64,000 bases of DNA from CAVWCQ01 sp963753545 (GCA_963753545.1 CAVWCQ010000008.1:1612001-1676000); one strand, 5' to 3'; shown: positions 44,959 through 54,887, counted from the first letter of the stretch. Notes: generated from the sequence alone by a model not told the origin. A program made the numbers and translations.

Positions 44959-46320
44959 ATGTCTCAAGTTGTGCGTACAACGCTGTCCTGCCCCCGTTGC
45001 GGGCAGACTTTTCAGGCTATTATCGAACAAATCGTGGACGTAGGCCGCGATCCGCAAGCCAAGGCTCGCTTCCTCTCCGGGCGCGTGAATATGATCACGT
45101 GTCCGAACTGCGGCAATTCGATGGGTGTGGGCACGCCCCTGCTCTATCACGATCCGGAGCGAGAACTGCTGCTCATCTATGTCCCGATGGAACTGAATAT
45201 TGCTCCCCAGGAACGCGAACGGGTAATTGGTGACCTGACCAAGCGGCTCACCGACAGCATCCCGCCCGAAAAGCGCCGAGGCTATTTGCTCCAACCCAGG
45301 CAGGCGCTCACTCTACCCGGTATGATTGACACGATCCTCGATGCGGAAGGGATCACCGAGGAAGTGCGTGAAGCCCAACGCGAGAAAATGCGCGTGATGG
45401 AGATGTTCCTTCAGGTACGGCCTGACGAATGGCCCCGCCTGATCCAGGAACAGGGAACCTTTATCGACCAGGAATTCTTCCAACTGCTGGTTGCCACTGC
45501 CGAAAATGCCGCCGAAACGGGCAAGACGCAGATGGCCGAAGCGCTGATGATGCTCTACAACTTCCTGGTGCAGAATACTGAAATCGGCCAGGAAGCGATT
45601 GCCGCGGCCCAGGCTCAGGAAGGCGTGCTGCGCGAGGTGGCCGAGCAGCTTCAATCGCTCGGCCAGAACATGAATCGCGAGGATTTTATGAATCTGGTGC
45701 TCAGCTACGCGGGCGACGAAGGCCGGATTCAAGCGCTGGTTGGCCTCATCCGCCCGGCCTTTGATTATGGCTTCTTCCAGGAATTAGCCCAGCGCATTGA
45801 GCAGAGCGATGGCGACGAAAAGGAACAACTCGAAGCCCTGCGCGATCATTTGCTGGAACTGACGAGCATGCTTGATCAGCAGACTCAGGTCGTTTTGCAG
45901 CGCGCTGCCGATACGCTGCGCATCATCGTCAACAGCGAGGATATCGATGCAGCGATCCGGCCCCGTCTCGATCAGATTGACGACACGTTTTTGGCAGTGC
46001 TGCAGGCGAATATCCAGGCCGCCGATCAACGCCAGGACCTTGCAACAGGGGCACGTCTGAAAGAAGTGTTGCAAAAGACGATGGAGATTATGCGGGAGAG
46101 CGCACCGCCGCAGATTCGGTTCATCAATGATCTGATGTCCGCCCCCAGCGATGATGCCGCCCGTGCTCTGATTGACGAGCACGCGCCGCAGTACGGCCCG
46201 GAACTGGTTGAACTGATGGACGCCGTCGCGCAGGATCTGGAAGAGAACCAACAGCCGGAAAATGCAGGACGTCTGCGCGCCTACAGCGACTATGCCGCCG
46301 GGCTGTTTGGCGAGGAATAG
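44959..46320 (+). CDS. CpXC-domain protein
   Basis: 453-residue protein. The N-terminal CpXC zinc-ribbon domain has C11-P-R-C14 and C48-P-N-C51, followed by YHDPERELLLIYVPMELN, characteristic of this family. The remaining 300 residues are almost entirely helical, acidic and rich in Gln/Glu (AQREKMRVMEMFLQ, LTSMLDQQTQVVLQRAAD), suggesting a scaffold or coiled structure. CpXC proteins are widespread and of unknown function. ATG 44959 has AGGAG upstream. A terminator-like hairpin follows at 46340. Confidence 0.88.
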   Translation: MSQVVRTTLSCPRCGQTFQAIIEQIVDVGRDPQAKARFLSGRVNMITCPNCGNSMGVGTPLLYHDPERELLLIYVPMELNIAPQERERVIGDLTKRLTDSIPPEKRRGYLLQPRQALTLPGMIDTILDAEGITEEVREAQREKMRVMEMFLQVRPDEWPRLIQEQGTFIDQEFFQLLVATAENAAETGKTQMAEALMMLYNFLVQNTEIGQEAIAAAQAQEGVLREVAEQLQSLGQNMNREDFMNLVLSYAGDEGRIQALVGLIRPAFDYGFFQELAQRIEQSDGDEKEQLEALRDHLLELTSMLDQQTQVVLQRAADTLRIIVNSEDIDAAIRPRLDQIDDTFLAVLQANIQAADQRQDLATGARLKEVLQKTMEIMRESAPPQIRFINDLMSAPSDDAARALIDEHAPQYGPELVELMDAVAQDLEENQQPENAGRLRAYSDYAAGLFGEE

Positions 46321-46339
46321 ACTGTCATCTGGTGAGTCG

Positions 46340-46405
46340 AAAAGTCCGTTGAAGAGAGAAACCCTTCAGCGGACTTTTTTGTTTCGATAAGAAGGGGTTT
46401 TGAAC
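46340..46405 (+). terminator. Terminator hairpin; AAAGTCC repeat, copy 3
   Basis: Fifteen-pair stem with one G-U (left arm 46340-46354 starting AAAAGTCCG, right arm 46364-46378 ending CGGACTTTT), followed by T. A second hairpin, AGGGGTT-TTG-AACCCCT, lies at about 46392-46408. It belongs to the repeat family seen at 28.57 and 37.0 kb. Confidence 0.7.
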
Positions 46406-46428
46406 CCCTGTCGCATGGGATATCTGCC

Positions 46429-47770
46429 CTATTCCAGATAATCCTCTTCGGCGCGGCTGATGGCATGCTCGAAGATGACCATCGCCTCATCTATGATGGG
46501 TTCGGTGACAATAAACGCCGGGATCAGGCGGATCGTGCTGGTTCCGCAGCCCAGCAGCAGCAGACTCTCCTCGAAGCAGTAATCGACTACCGCATTACGC
46601 AGTTTTTGGGCCGGGGTGCGGGTCGCCTGGTCCATGACAAACTCCACGCCGACCATCAACCCTTTGCCGCGCACCTGCCCGATACTGGGGTGGCGGGTGG
46701 CGATCTCGTGCAGTTTGCCCAGTCATGTATTCGCCCATGCGCGCGCACTGGTCGATCAGGCCATTTTTGAGCAGATCGAAGGTCGCCACGCCCGCCGCAC
46801 AGCTAATCGGGTTGCCGCCGAAGGTGCTGGCGTGTGCGCCGGGTGCCCAGACGCGCATGATCTCCTTGCGGGCGATGATAGCGCCAAGCGGCATTCCGCT
46901 GGCGATACCCTTCGCCGTGCACACGATATCGGGCTGCACGTCCCAATGATCGACGCCCCACCATTTCCCGGTGCGCCCCATGCCAGACTGCACTTCGTCC
47001 ACGATCAGCAGAATACCGTGCCGATCACAGAGCGCGCGCAGGCCGGGCAGGAAGCTGTCGGGAGGAACCACGTAGCCACCTTCACCCTGAATCGGTTCAA
47101 CCAGGATGCCCGCTATTTCTTTGGCGGGGGCAATGGTCTGGAAGATGATGTTTTCGATGTAATCGAGAACCCGCTCGCCGTAATCCTTAAAGCCATCCAG
47201 GTTCAGGATCGGGCGGTACGGATCGGGATAGGGCACATGGGTGATGCCGGGGATGAGTGGGAAGAAGTCTTCACGCTGGACGTACTTGCTGGCCGTGAAG
47301 CTCAGCGCGCCCATCGTGCGCCCATGAAAACCGCGCAGGAAAGCGATAAACCGCCCGCGCTCCGTGTAATAACGGGCAAGCTTGGCCGCCGCTTCAATTG
47401 CTTCGGCCCCACTGTTGCCAAAGAAAACCATCGCCTCGTCATCTTTAAACGGCGCAACCGAAGCCAGCCGTTCGGCCATCTCGACCTGAGGGAGGTAATA
47501 AAAATCTGTACCCGACATATGAATAAATTTTTCGGCCTGCTCCTGGATGGCCCGGACGACATTCGGATGCGAATGCCCTGTACCCGTAACGGCAATGCCT
47601 GTCGTGAAATCAATGAAGCGGTTGCCATCAATGTCCCAGACACTACAGCCTTCGCCGTGATCCATGACAAGCGGATACCCGCGCGTGTACGACGGGGAGA
47701 TGACAGAGGCATCGCGCTCGATGAGTGACTTGGCCTTGGGACCGGGTAAAATCCGAGTGCTTGTAGACAT
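46429..47770 (-). CDS. Class-III aminotransferase, GabT/ArgD-like (frameshifted)
   Basis: About 447 codons, with one frame change near 46720 (after RMGEYM); the C-terminal piece continues KGLMVGVEFVMD to the stop at 46429. PLP-enzyme features: FTTGIAVTGTGHSHPNVVRAIQ, FFGNSGAEAIEAAAKLARYYT, RGFHGRTMGALSFT, VEPIQGEGGYVVPP, the cofactor Asp in LLIVDEVQSGMGRTG, and the Schiff-base Lys in VCTAKGIASGMPLGA. It most resembles 4-aminobutyrate/acetylornithine-type omega-aminotransferases of about 440 residues. Exact substrate cannot be told; no GABA-pathway gene is adjacent. Confidence 0.87.
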
Positions 47771-48018
47771 AAATAATTCCTCCTAAAGGTATCTAAAAAA
47801 GGCGGCTGGGGATCAAAACTGCCGCGATACACCCCGGTAACTGCTGATTATCCAGAACTCCATCAACCGGATGCAAGCCTAGCTTATCCTGAGTGCCTGC
47901 TGCTCCCCAGTGCCAGAACCTATGAAGAGGGATGCTGAGTGTCACTTTAGGGCAGGGGCACGGTTTGCTGCGTTCACAGCGAAGCCATGCCCCTGAACTC
48001 GACTATACGGAGGATTTG

Positions 48019-48729
48019 TCAGCGCGCCTTTTTTTCGAAGCGGTAACCAATGCCCAGTTCATTGATAATGTAGGTTGGGTCTTTGGGAGATGGCTCGATT
48101 TTGCGCCGCAAATGCCAGATGTAGACGCGCAGGTAGTCGATATCGTCAATATACTCGAAGCCCCAGATTTGTTCGAGCAGATCGCGGTAGGGGACGATGC
48201 GCGGTGACGCCTCGACGAGGTGCGCGATCAGGTTGAACTCGGTGGGGGTGAGCCGGATGGGGTTGCCCTGCACGGTGACGCGATGTTCTTCCAGGTTGAT
48301 GGTCAGGTAATCGTCACCGTAGACGATATCCTGCTTCAGCAGCAGCGGCTCAATCGTTGCCCGGCGCAGGTTGGAACGCACGCGCGCCATCAGAACATGA
48401 ATTTCAAACGGCTTGAGAATATAGTCGTCCGCGCCCAGATCTAACCCTCTGACGATCTCTTCGGGATCGCCCCGCGCCGTTAGCATAATGATTGGAATAT
48501 TGCTCACCTCGCGGATACGCTGGCAGACCGTCCAGCCATCCATTGAAGGCATGTTGATATCCAGGATGATCAGGTCGGGGCGGCTCAGGTACATCTGTCG
48601 CAACCCTTCCTGGCCGTCGTAGGCAGTCATGACTTGATAGCCATCTTGCAGGAGTGTGCTCGAGACGAGCTGTACCAAAATCTGGTCGTCGTCAATGACG
48701 AGTATGGATGCCTTCTTATCACTGGTCAT
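48019..48729 (-). CDS. OmpR-type response regulator
   Basis: 236-residue two-component regulator. Receiver domain with acidic pocket DDD (13-15), phospho-acceptor Asp57 (LIILDINMPSMDGW), Thr in MLTARGD and Lys106 (ILKPFE). C-terminal OmpR/PhoB winged helix (VQGNPIRLTPTEFNLIAHLVE, LLEQIWGFEYIDDIDYLRVYIWHLRRKIEP, GIGYRFE). It is 26 bases downstream of the ROK gene on the same strand, so they may form a unit. The kinase at 43.2-44.8 kb is a possible partner. Confidence 0.93.
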   Translation of the reverse strand: MTSDKKASILVIDDDQILVQLVSSTLLQDGYQVMTAYDGQEGLRQMYLSRPDLIILDINMPSMDGWTVCQRIREVSNIPIIMLTARGDPEEIVRGLDLGADDYILKPFEIHVLMARVRSNLRRATIEPLLLKQDIVYGDDYLTINLEEHRVTVQGNPIRLTPTEFNLIAHLVEASPRIVPYRDLLEQIWGFEYIDDIDYLRVYIWHLRRKIEPSPKDPTYIINELGIGYRFEKKAR

Positions 48730-48755
48730 AAAGTATCCCGCCTGATCAAATGTTG

Positions 48756-49706
48756 TTAAACCGAAATGCCACCGCGTGTAAGGACGAGCGCCGCCGCTCC
48801 GATCAACGCCACATTATCGCCCAGCGCTGCCGGAACAATCGGTACATGCTCCCAATAGGCCCGATCCAGCGTGTATTTTTTGGGTGCTTCGCGCATCGGC
48901 TCAAAGAGCAGATCACCCGTCTTGGTCACGCCGCCGCCAATGACGAACACCTGCGGGTTAAACAGGTGCATCAGGCTGGTGATTCCATAGCCAATCAGTG
49001 TTCCGGCTTCGTGGATCAACTCGACTGCCAGCTCGTCACCCTGTCCGGCGGCCAGCCCAACGGTTTGTGCCGTGACCCGCGACAGGTCGCCGTTGACCAT
49101 CTCCCGAATGCTGGAAACGGCTCCGGCTTCCAGGCGCGCGACCGCTTTGCGGGCGATAGCAGGCCCGGCGGCTTCTTTTTCGAGCGTGCTGGGCTTGCCA
49201 TTGATCACGAGGATCATATGCCCGGCTTCCGCGCCCAGCCCTTCCGTACCAATGAGCAGCCGCCCTTCGTCAATCACGCCGCTGCCAATGCCCGTGCTGA
49301 TCGTCAGGTAAACGACGTGTTTGTATCCCTGCGCCGCGCCGCGTGCTGCTTCGGCTAGAGCGGCGACATTGGCATCGTTGCCCAGATAGGTGGTGATGCC
49401 AAACCGCTCCTGGATGAGCCTGCGGAGCGGGACTTCGACCCAGCCGGGCAGATTGGGCGGAGAGAGGATCACACCGGCGCGCGGGTTGATCGGCCCCGGC
49501 GCAGAAACGCCAATCCCTAATACTGAAAGCGGGTCTTGCGGAACGACGCGCGCGATCAGGTCCAGCAGCCGTTCAATAACTCGATCTGGCCCTTCTGCGG
49601 CAAGGGTCGGCCCGGCGACACGTTCGAGAATGTTGAGTTCTATATCGAACTTTGCCGCGCGCATCTGCGTGCCGCCCAGATCAACCCCAATAATAAATTC
49701 GTCCAT
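48756..49706 (-). CDS. ROK-family kinase-like protein lacking the zinc motif
   Basis: 316-residue ROK protein starting at ATG 49706 (MDEFIIGVDLGGTQMRAA). It has both phosphate loops (GVDLGGTQ and STGIGSGVI), the catalytic Asp in LGNDANVAALAEA and the sugar-site EAGHM. The zinc-binding CxCGxxGC segment that should follow EAGHM is replaced by INGKPSTLEKEAAG. Without that Cys triad it may be a zinc-independent sugar kinase; there is no DNA-binding domain, so it is not a ROK repressor. It is divergent from mutS. Confidence 0.88.
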   Translation of the reverse strand: MDEFIIGVDLGGTQMRAAKFDIELNILERVAGPTLAAEGPDRVIERLLDLIARVVPQDPLSVLGIGVSAPGPINPRAGVILSPPNLPGWVEVPLRRLIQERFGITTYLGNDANVAALAEAARGAAQGYKHVVYLTISTGIGSGVIDEGRLLIGTEGLGAEAGHMILVINGKPSTLEKEAAGPAIARKAVARLEAGAVSSIREMVNGDLSRVTAQTVGLAAGQGDELAVELIHEAGTLIGYGITSLMHLFNPQVFVIGGGVTKTGDLLFEPMREAPKKYTLDRAYWEHVPIVPAALGDNVALIGAAALVLTRGGISV

Positions 49707-49887
49707 CTTCCGTATACTCCCCTTGCAGGTGGTGTGCAGTGTGCAGCTTACTCGCCAGTTGTCGGGCTGCCAAGCTCTTGTTAGAATACCCTTTGTTGAC
49801 GCTTTTGCCAGTCCGGGTCTAACCCCTTTTCCGGTGTGGATCGTCAGGTTCCCTCCATAATGATAACGCAAAATTAAGAAGAGACCT

Positions 49888-52512
49888 ATGTCCCTAAAAG
49901 TAACGCCTTCGCGCCAGCAATATCTAGACTTCAAAAGCCAGTTTCCCGATGCGATTGTAATGTTCCGCCTGGGTGACTTTTATGAGATGTTCGATGAGGA
50001 CGCCGCAACCGCCGCGCGCGAATTGGACCTGGTGCTGACAGGTCGCGCGGTTGCCAAGGGCGACCGTGTGCCCATGTGCGGCGTGCCCCACCACGCTGTC
50101 GATACGTATATCGCCCGGCTGGTCGAAAAGGGCTATCACGTGGCGGTCGTAGAGCAGGTGGGTAACGAACCCATCGGCGGCCTGACCCCGCGTGAGGTTT
50201 CGCGGGTGATCACTCCCGGCACGGTCATGGAAGCGGGTATGCTGCCCGACACGCGTCACAATTACCTGCTGGCACTGGCCCCGGAGCCGGATCGCGATGG
50301 GACGGGTTGGTCCTCGGTTGGGCTGGCCTATGCGGATATCAGCACCGGGGAGTTTGCCGCCACTGAATTAACGGGGGAGGGGGCGACGCTCGGCGTGGTC
50401 GAAGAACTGGCCCGCCTGGAACCGAGCGAAGTGCTGATTCCATCCAGTTGGGCGGAACGCGGCGTCACGCTGCCGCCCCGAGCGCACCTCACGCCGCTGC
50501 CCGATTACCGTTTTGAACAGGGATTTGCCCGGCAGGGCCTGATGGATCATTTTGAGGTGAATACGCTGGCCGGGTTCGGCCTGGGCGATAAGCCGCTGGC
50601 AATCCGAGCGTCGGGCGCGCTGCTGGCCTATCTGTCCGAAACACAGCGCGGTTCCCTTCGCCATATTACCACGATGCGCAGCTATTCGACCTCCAATTTT
50701 ATGACGCTGGATGCCGCTACGCGCCGCAACCTGGAACTGACGGAGACGATCCGTGACTCCCGCAAGCGCGGCTCGCTGCTCGATATCCTGGATCGCACCG
50801 TTACGCCGATGGGCGGGCGGCTGCTGCGTACCTGGATCGGGCAGCCGCTGCTGGATCGCGGGCGGTTGGAAGGCCGCCTGGATGCCGTCGAGACGCTGCA
50901 CGACTCCGGGACGGCCCGCGCCACGATTCGCGACGATCTGCGGCGGGTGAGCGACCTGGAACGGCTCGTTAACCGCCTGCTGGCGGGACGATCCGGCCCT
51001 CGCGAATTGATGGCCCTGGCGGAAAGTCTGCAAGCCGTGCCGGATATTCGGGAGACAATAGCCCGCGCCGAGAGACTCAAGCCTGTCTATGAGGCGCTCG
51101 ATCCGTGCGAAGACGTGGTCGAGGCGACACTCGCGGCGCTGAACGACGATCCCCCGGCGACACTCTCCGCGTCCGGCGTAATCCGGCCCGGCTATTCCGC
51201 TGAGCTGGATCAGGTGGTCGAGAACAGCAAACACGCGCGGGACTGGGTGGCGAATCTCGAACCGCTGGAACGCGAACGGACGGGCATCAAAACGCTGAAG
51301 GTGGGTTTTAACAAGGTCTTTGGCTACTACATCGAGATCAGCCGGGCAGCGGCGGAACGCGCCCCTGCTGATTACATCCGCAAGCAGACGCTCGTTAACG
51401 CGGAACGCTTCATCACGCCGGAACTGAAAGAATACGAGTCGCTGATCCTTAACGCGGAGGAGCGGCTGCTGGAGATTGAACAACGTCTCTTCCATGACCT
51501 GTGCGAGACGATTGCATCCCGGTCGGCGGTGCTGCTGCGCACGGCGCGCGGGCTGGCTCACCTGGACGTGTTCGCCTCGCTGGCGGAAGTGGCGGCGCGG
51601 GAACGCTACGTGCGCCCCATTCTGAGCGAAGACGACGTGCTGGATATTCAGGATGGGCGGCATCCGGTGGTCGAGAAGTTCTTGCACGGCGAGCGATTTG
51701 TGCCCAACGATACGCACTTTGACGCGGGGGAACGGCTGCACCTGATCACCGGGCCGAACATGGCGGGCAAGAGTACGATGATCCGGCAGGTGGCGCTGAT
51801 CGTGCTGATGGCGCAGATCGGCAGTTTTGTTCCGGCGCAGCAGGCGACGATTGGGTTGGCGGATCGCATCTTCACCCGCATCGGCGCACAGGACGAGATT
51901 CACGCCGGGCAGTCGACGTTTATGGTGGAGATGGTCGAACTGGCGTTTATTCTGGCCCATGCGACGCGGCGGAGTCTGCTGATCCTGGACGAGATTGGGC
52001 GCGGGACGAGCACCTATGATGGCATGGCGATTGCGCGGGCGGTGGTCGAATATCTGCACAACAACCCCCGGCTGGGATCGCGCACGCTGTTCGCCACGCA
52101 TTACCACGAACTGACCGAACTGGCGAACATCCTGCCCGGCGTGCGCAACTATAACGTTGCCGTAGCCGAGGAGGGGGAAAGCGTCGTGTTCCTGCACCGA
52201 TTGATGCCCGGTGGGGCGGACCGCTCCTACGGGATTCACGTGGCGCAGTTGGCGGGCATCCCCAAGGCGGTGATCAACCGCGCCGCCGAAATCCTGAAGG
52301 AACTGGAAGCCGAGGGCAGCAACTTTACGGTGAAGAAGCCTTCTGGCCCGCCGGGAACGGTGCAGCTTTCCTTCTTCCAGACCGATCCCGACCCGGTGAT
52401 CCAATTCCTGGACGACCTGAAGATTGACGAACTCTCACCGCTGGATGCGCTGACGAAGCTGTACGAACTCAAGCGGCTGGCGAAAGAGAACGACAAAAAG
52501 AAAAAGAAGTAG
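49888..52512 (+). CDS. mutS: DNA mismatch repair protein MutS
   Basis: 874-residue mismatch-recognition ATPase, complete. The mismatch-reading Phe-x-Glu is F31-Y-E33 in RLGDFYEMF. Core and clamp domains follow (LDILDRTVTPMGGRLLRTWI, FNKVFGYYIEISRA). ATPase Walker A GPNMAGKSTM begins near residue 622, then FTRIGAQDEIHAGQSTFMVEM, LILDEIGRGTSTYDG and FATHYHELTEL. Length and order are normal for MutS1. mutL is not in the window. The Lys-rich tail (NDKKKKK) ends at the stop 52512. Confidence 0.96.
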   Translation: MSLKVTPSRQQYLDFKSQFPDAIVMFRLGDFYEMFDEDAATAARELDLVLTGRAVAKGDRVPMCGVPHHAVDTYIARLVEKGYHVAVVEQVGNEPIGGLTPREVSRVITPGTVMEAGMLPDTRHNYLLALAPEPDRDGTGWSSVGLAYADISTGEFAATELTGEGATLGVVEELARLEPSEVLIPSSWAERGVTLPPRAHLTPLPDYRFEQGFARQGLMDHFEVNTLAGFGLGDKPLAIRASGALLAYLSETQRGSLRHITTMRSYSTSNFMTLDAATRRNLELTETIRDSRKRGSLLDILDRTVTPMGGRLLRTWIGQPLLDRGRLEGRLDAVETLHDSGTARATIRDDLRRVSDLERLVNRLLAGRSGPRELMALAESLQAVPDIRETIARAERLKPVYEALDPCEDVVEATLAALNDDPPATLSASGVIRPGYSAELDQVVENSKHARDWVANLEPLERERTGIKTLKVGFNKVFGYYIEISRAAAERAPADYIRKQTLVNAERFITPELKEYESLILNAEERLLEIEQRLFHDLCETIASRSAVLLRTARGLAHLDVFASLAEVAARERYVRPILSEDDVLDIQDGRHPVVEKFLHGERFVPNDTHFDAGERLHLITGPNMAGKSTMIRQVALIVLMAQIGSFVPAQQATIGLADRIFTRIGAQDEIHAGQSTFMVEMVELAFILAHATRRSLLILDEIGRGTSTYDGMAIARAVVEYLHNNPRLGSRTLFATHYHELTELANILPGVRNYNVAVAEEGESVVFLHRLMPGGADRSYGIHVAQLAGIPKAVINRAAEILKELEAEGSNFTVKKPSGPPGTVQLSFFQTDPDPVIQFLDDLKIDELSPLDALTKLYELKRLAKENDKKKKK

Positions 52513-52549
52513 GAGAACACACTTATTGCTGGTCGGAAATTTTGTTTAG

Positions 52550-52911
52550 CCCCGCAAATTGATCAAATAGGCCGGGAAAAGTTCTCATTATGGGCCATTT
52601 TGATGAAACTTCACTCATTTTGACGGAGGCTCTCACGAGAAGAAACAGAGCTAGTTGATCATTAGCGGGCCATTTCTTCTCGTGGCGATCCGCGATACAT
52701 ATTTTTTTGAGGGGGTGTCCTAACCATTTTCTAACTTTGGCCCCTCACCTCACCCCGGCTGAGCGCGGCTTACTGCGCTCAGCTTCCCTCGCCAAGTGCA
52801 TGCTGGCGCAACTTCGTTGCGATGCGTGCCTGGTTGGCGAGGGGAGGCATATCATCAGTATAGCACGGACTGTTCCCCTAAAATACTCCTTTAAAGTTGA
52901 ACTTTAAGTAC
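52550..52911 (-). repeat. Large dispersed repeat, copy B
   Basis: Minus-strand copy of the element at 33521-34003. Shared blocks in order from the 52911 end are GTACTTAAAGTTCAACTTTA, GGAGTATTTTAG, GGCGAGGGAAGCTGAGCGC, GCTCAGCCGGGGTGAGGT, GTTAGAAAATGGTTAGG, CCCCCTCAAAAAA, GCGGATCGCCACGAGAAGAA, GATCAACTAGCT, GTTTCTTCTCGT and TCAAAAT-rich DNA. The centre has diverged and copy A carries about 100 extra bases. The outer end supplies the last codons and stop of the GrpB reading frame. Confidence 0.65.
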
Positions 52912-53508
52912 GAATAAGAAAGGAAACGTCTGAAAAATTCAGGCGTCGGACGGCCCCGGCTGCCAGTGCGATGAGCGGCGGCCCAATCTTCGGCGGCAAA
53001 GTAGATGAGGTCTACGGCAGGGTCTTTGACATCGGGGTAGGTATCCGGGTCGGCTAAATTCTGCGCGAGGCGGCGCTTGAGTTCGGCATAGGCTCCGGCG
53101 GTGGCGGGATGGGCGCGCAGGTAATCGCGGAACAAGAGCGGATAGCGCTGGTTGGCCCGGCCCTGGATACGCACATGGGTATGGGTCCGGCGCTGACCGA
53201 GGGGAGCACGAAAGAGCAGTTTCTCCCACTCGGAATCCGGCCCCGTAAAATGAGGCGGGCGGTGATCGCGATGAATCTTTTCGTGGGGTGTATACCCGAC
53301 AGAGGCCATCGCTGCGATCAGGGGATCATCGAGGGCCGCGACGGTGATCTGAATGTCGATCACATCTTTGGCGGCCAGGCCGGGCACGGCGGTCGAGCCG
53401 ATGTGATCAATGCGCAGGGCGAGATCACCCAGGGCGCGACGCAGGATGGCGGCGATCTCCTAAAAACTCGCGCGGCCAGTCTGGTTGGTAGGGAACGATT
53501 TCGAGCAT
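52878..53508 (-). CDS. GrpB/UPF0157 nucleotidyltransferase-fold protein (frameshifted)
   Basis: About 210 codons from ATG 53508 (AGGAG upstream). MLEIVPYQPDWPREF is followed by a frame change near 53460 (TTTTT run) into IAAILRRALGDLALRIDHIGSTAVPGLAAKDVIDIQI, the family hallmark. The rest (HRDHRPPHF, THTHVRIQG, PLLFRDYLRAHP, YAELKRRLA) is normal. GrpB proteins have a nucleotidyltransferase fold and mostly unknown targets. The last residues (KFNFKGVF) are encoded by repeat copy B, so the original C-terminus may have been replaced. Confidence 0.82.
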
Positions 53509-53539
53509 GGGCAGGCCGCTCCTGTGAACATAGAAAAAC

Positions 53540-53665
53540 AAATCTCACCGCAAAGAGCGCCAAGAACGCAAAGTAAACGCAAAGAAAAACAAGATAAGGT
53601 AAAAAAGCAAGAACAATGTCACCGCGGAGAGCGCGGAGAACGCAGAGAAAGACAAGAAGTTTCAT
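53540..53665. repeat. Tandem CTCACCGCAAAGAGCGC / TCACCGCGGAGAGCGCGGAG repeats
   Basis: Two adjacent units: CTCACCGCAAAGAGCGCCAA (53546 on) and TCACCGCGGAGAGCGCGGAG (about 53620 on), each followed by AACGCARAG and an A-rich tail. They belong to the widespread CACCGCRRAGAGCGC family also seen near 13.41, 35.63 and 60.69 kb. Confidence 0.6.
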
Positions 53666-53707
53666 TCCTTAGCCTGCAAAGCCCCTACGATTCCGGGGGC
53701 GGGGTAT

Positions 53708-54746
53708 TTACTTAGGAACGAGACCCGTCGAGTCACGGATGATCAGCTCGGTCGTGAAGCGCATCTTCGGCTCGGCGAGTATTTTCCCCTCGGCAAGAGC
53801 GATGGCAACATTAATCGCTTTTTGGCCCATGCGCATCATCGGCTGGCGGACCGTGCTCAGGGTGGGCTGGGTATAGGACGCAACCGCCAGATCGTCAAAG
53901 CCGACGAGCGATATATCGCGCGGGATGTTCAGCCCCGCACCGAGAATCACGGACATGGCACTGATCGCCATCTCGTCATTGGAGGCGATGATAGCGGTTG
54001 GGCGGCGGTTAAGCGCCAGCAGATGTTCGGTGGCGGCAACGCTGTCGTGAATTTGCCAGTTGCCAACGCCGACCAGATCCGGATCGAAGGGCAGGTGCGC
54101 CTCTTGCAGGGCATCTTTGTACCCTTGCAGGCGGTAACAGGCGCTGGGAACCGACATCAGCCCGGTAATAAACCCGATGCGGCGGTGGCCCAGGCTGAAC
54201 AGATAATGCATCGCGTTAAGCGTCGCCTGCCGGTTGTCGATGCAGATCGCGGGAGACGACCCGGTATCCTCCGCGATATCGTGATCCATCAACAGATAGG
54301 GACGCTGGTAGCGGTCGCAAAAGGGGATGAGCGCATTGGAGCCGGGTGACGTATAGGCGATGATAAAACTGCTCTCTGCCGCCCCCACGGCGAACAGCGC
54401 GCGGTAATAATTTTCAGCGTCATCGGGATTTACATCCATAGTAAGGATATGAAAGGTGGCCTGATACTCGCTGCCTTCGAGGACGGTCGCCATCCCGCTC
54501 AGGACGCGGCTCAAGTAGTCATCCACCGCAAACTGGGGAAGGAACACACCAATCGACTTGCGGGAAGAGGGCTGGATGTGGTCAAAAATTCCAGCCTCAA
54601 GCCGCAGAGCGGTGACGGCGTGGCGGATCAGGGCGACTGTTGATTTCAGCAAGGGGCTGCTCATAGAAGAATTGGAGGACACTTTCATAAGACAAACCTG
54701 TTTTTTTCACAATGTCCGAAATCGTTGACTGCTTAAGTGTTCGCAT
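53708..54746 (-). CDS. LacI-family transcriptional regulator (frameshifted)
   Basis: About 345 codons. The DNA-binding start MRTLKQSTISDIVKKTGLSY is at ATG 54746; one frame change near 54630 leads into VALIRHAVTALRLEAGIFDH and then the periplasmic-binding-protein-like ligand domain (SIGVFLPQF, AICIDNRQATLNAMHYLFSLGHRRIGFITG, PTAIIASNDEMAISAMSVI, ISLVGFDDLAVASYTQPTLSTVRQP). The ligand is probably a sugar or a nucleoside. No transport or sugar gene is adjacent, so its target is unclear; the secreted glycosidase-like genes at 57.6-60.7 kb are the nearest sugar-related genes. Confidence 0.85.
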
Positions 54747-54887
54747 GAGAAGCCCCGACTCGTCACTTTTGCTCCATTCTAGCACAATGCTGACTTAAGC
54801 AGCAGGGGAATTTAACTGCTTCCCTACGGCTGACTCATTCAAGCCAAAATATCACCACAAAAGCAAGGCAACAGCCTTTATGGAATG

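Noticed and set aside
50368..52404. 678-codon minus-strand frame antisense to mutS
   Set aside because: mutS is complete with all motifs. High GC at third positions leaves the opposite frame open; the antisense translation has no domain character.
54720..54800. CTTAAG-centred near-palindromes around the LacI gene start as an autoregulatory operator
   Set aside because: The matches are short and imperfect, one lies inside the coding region, and no second site is seen.
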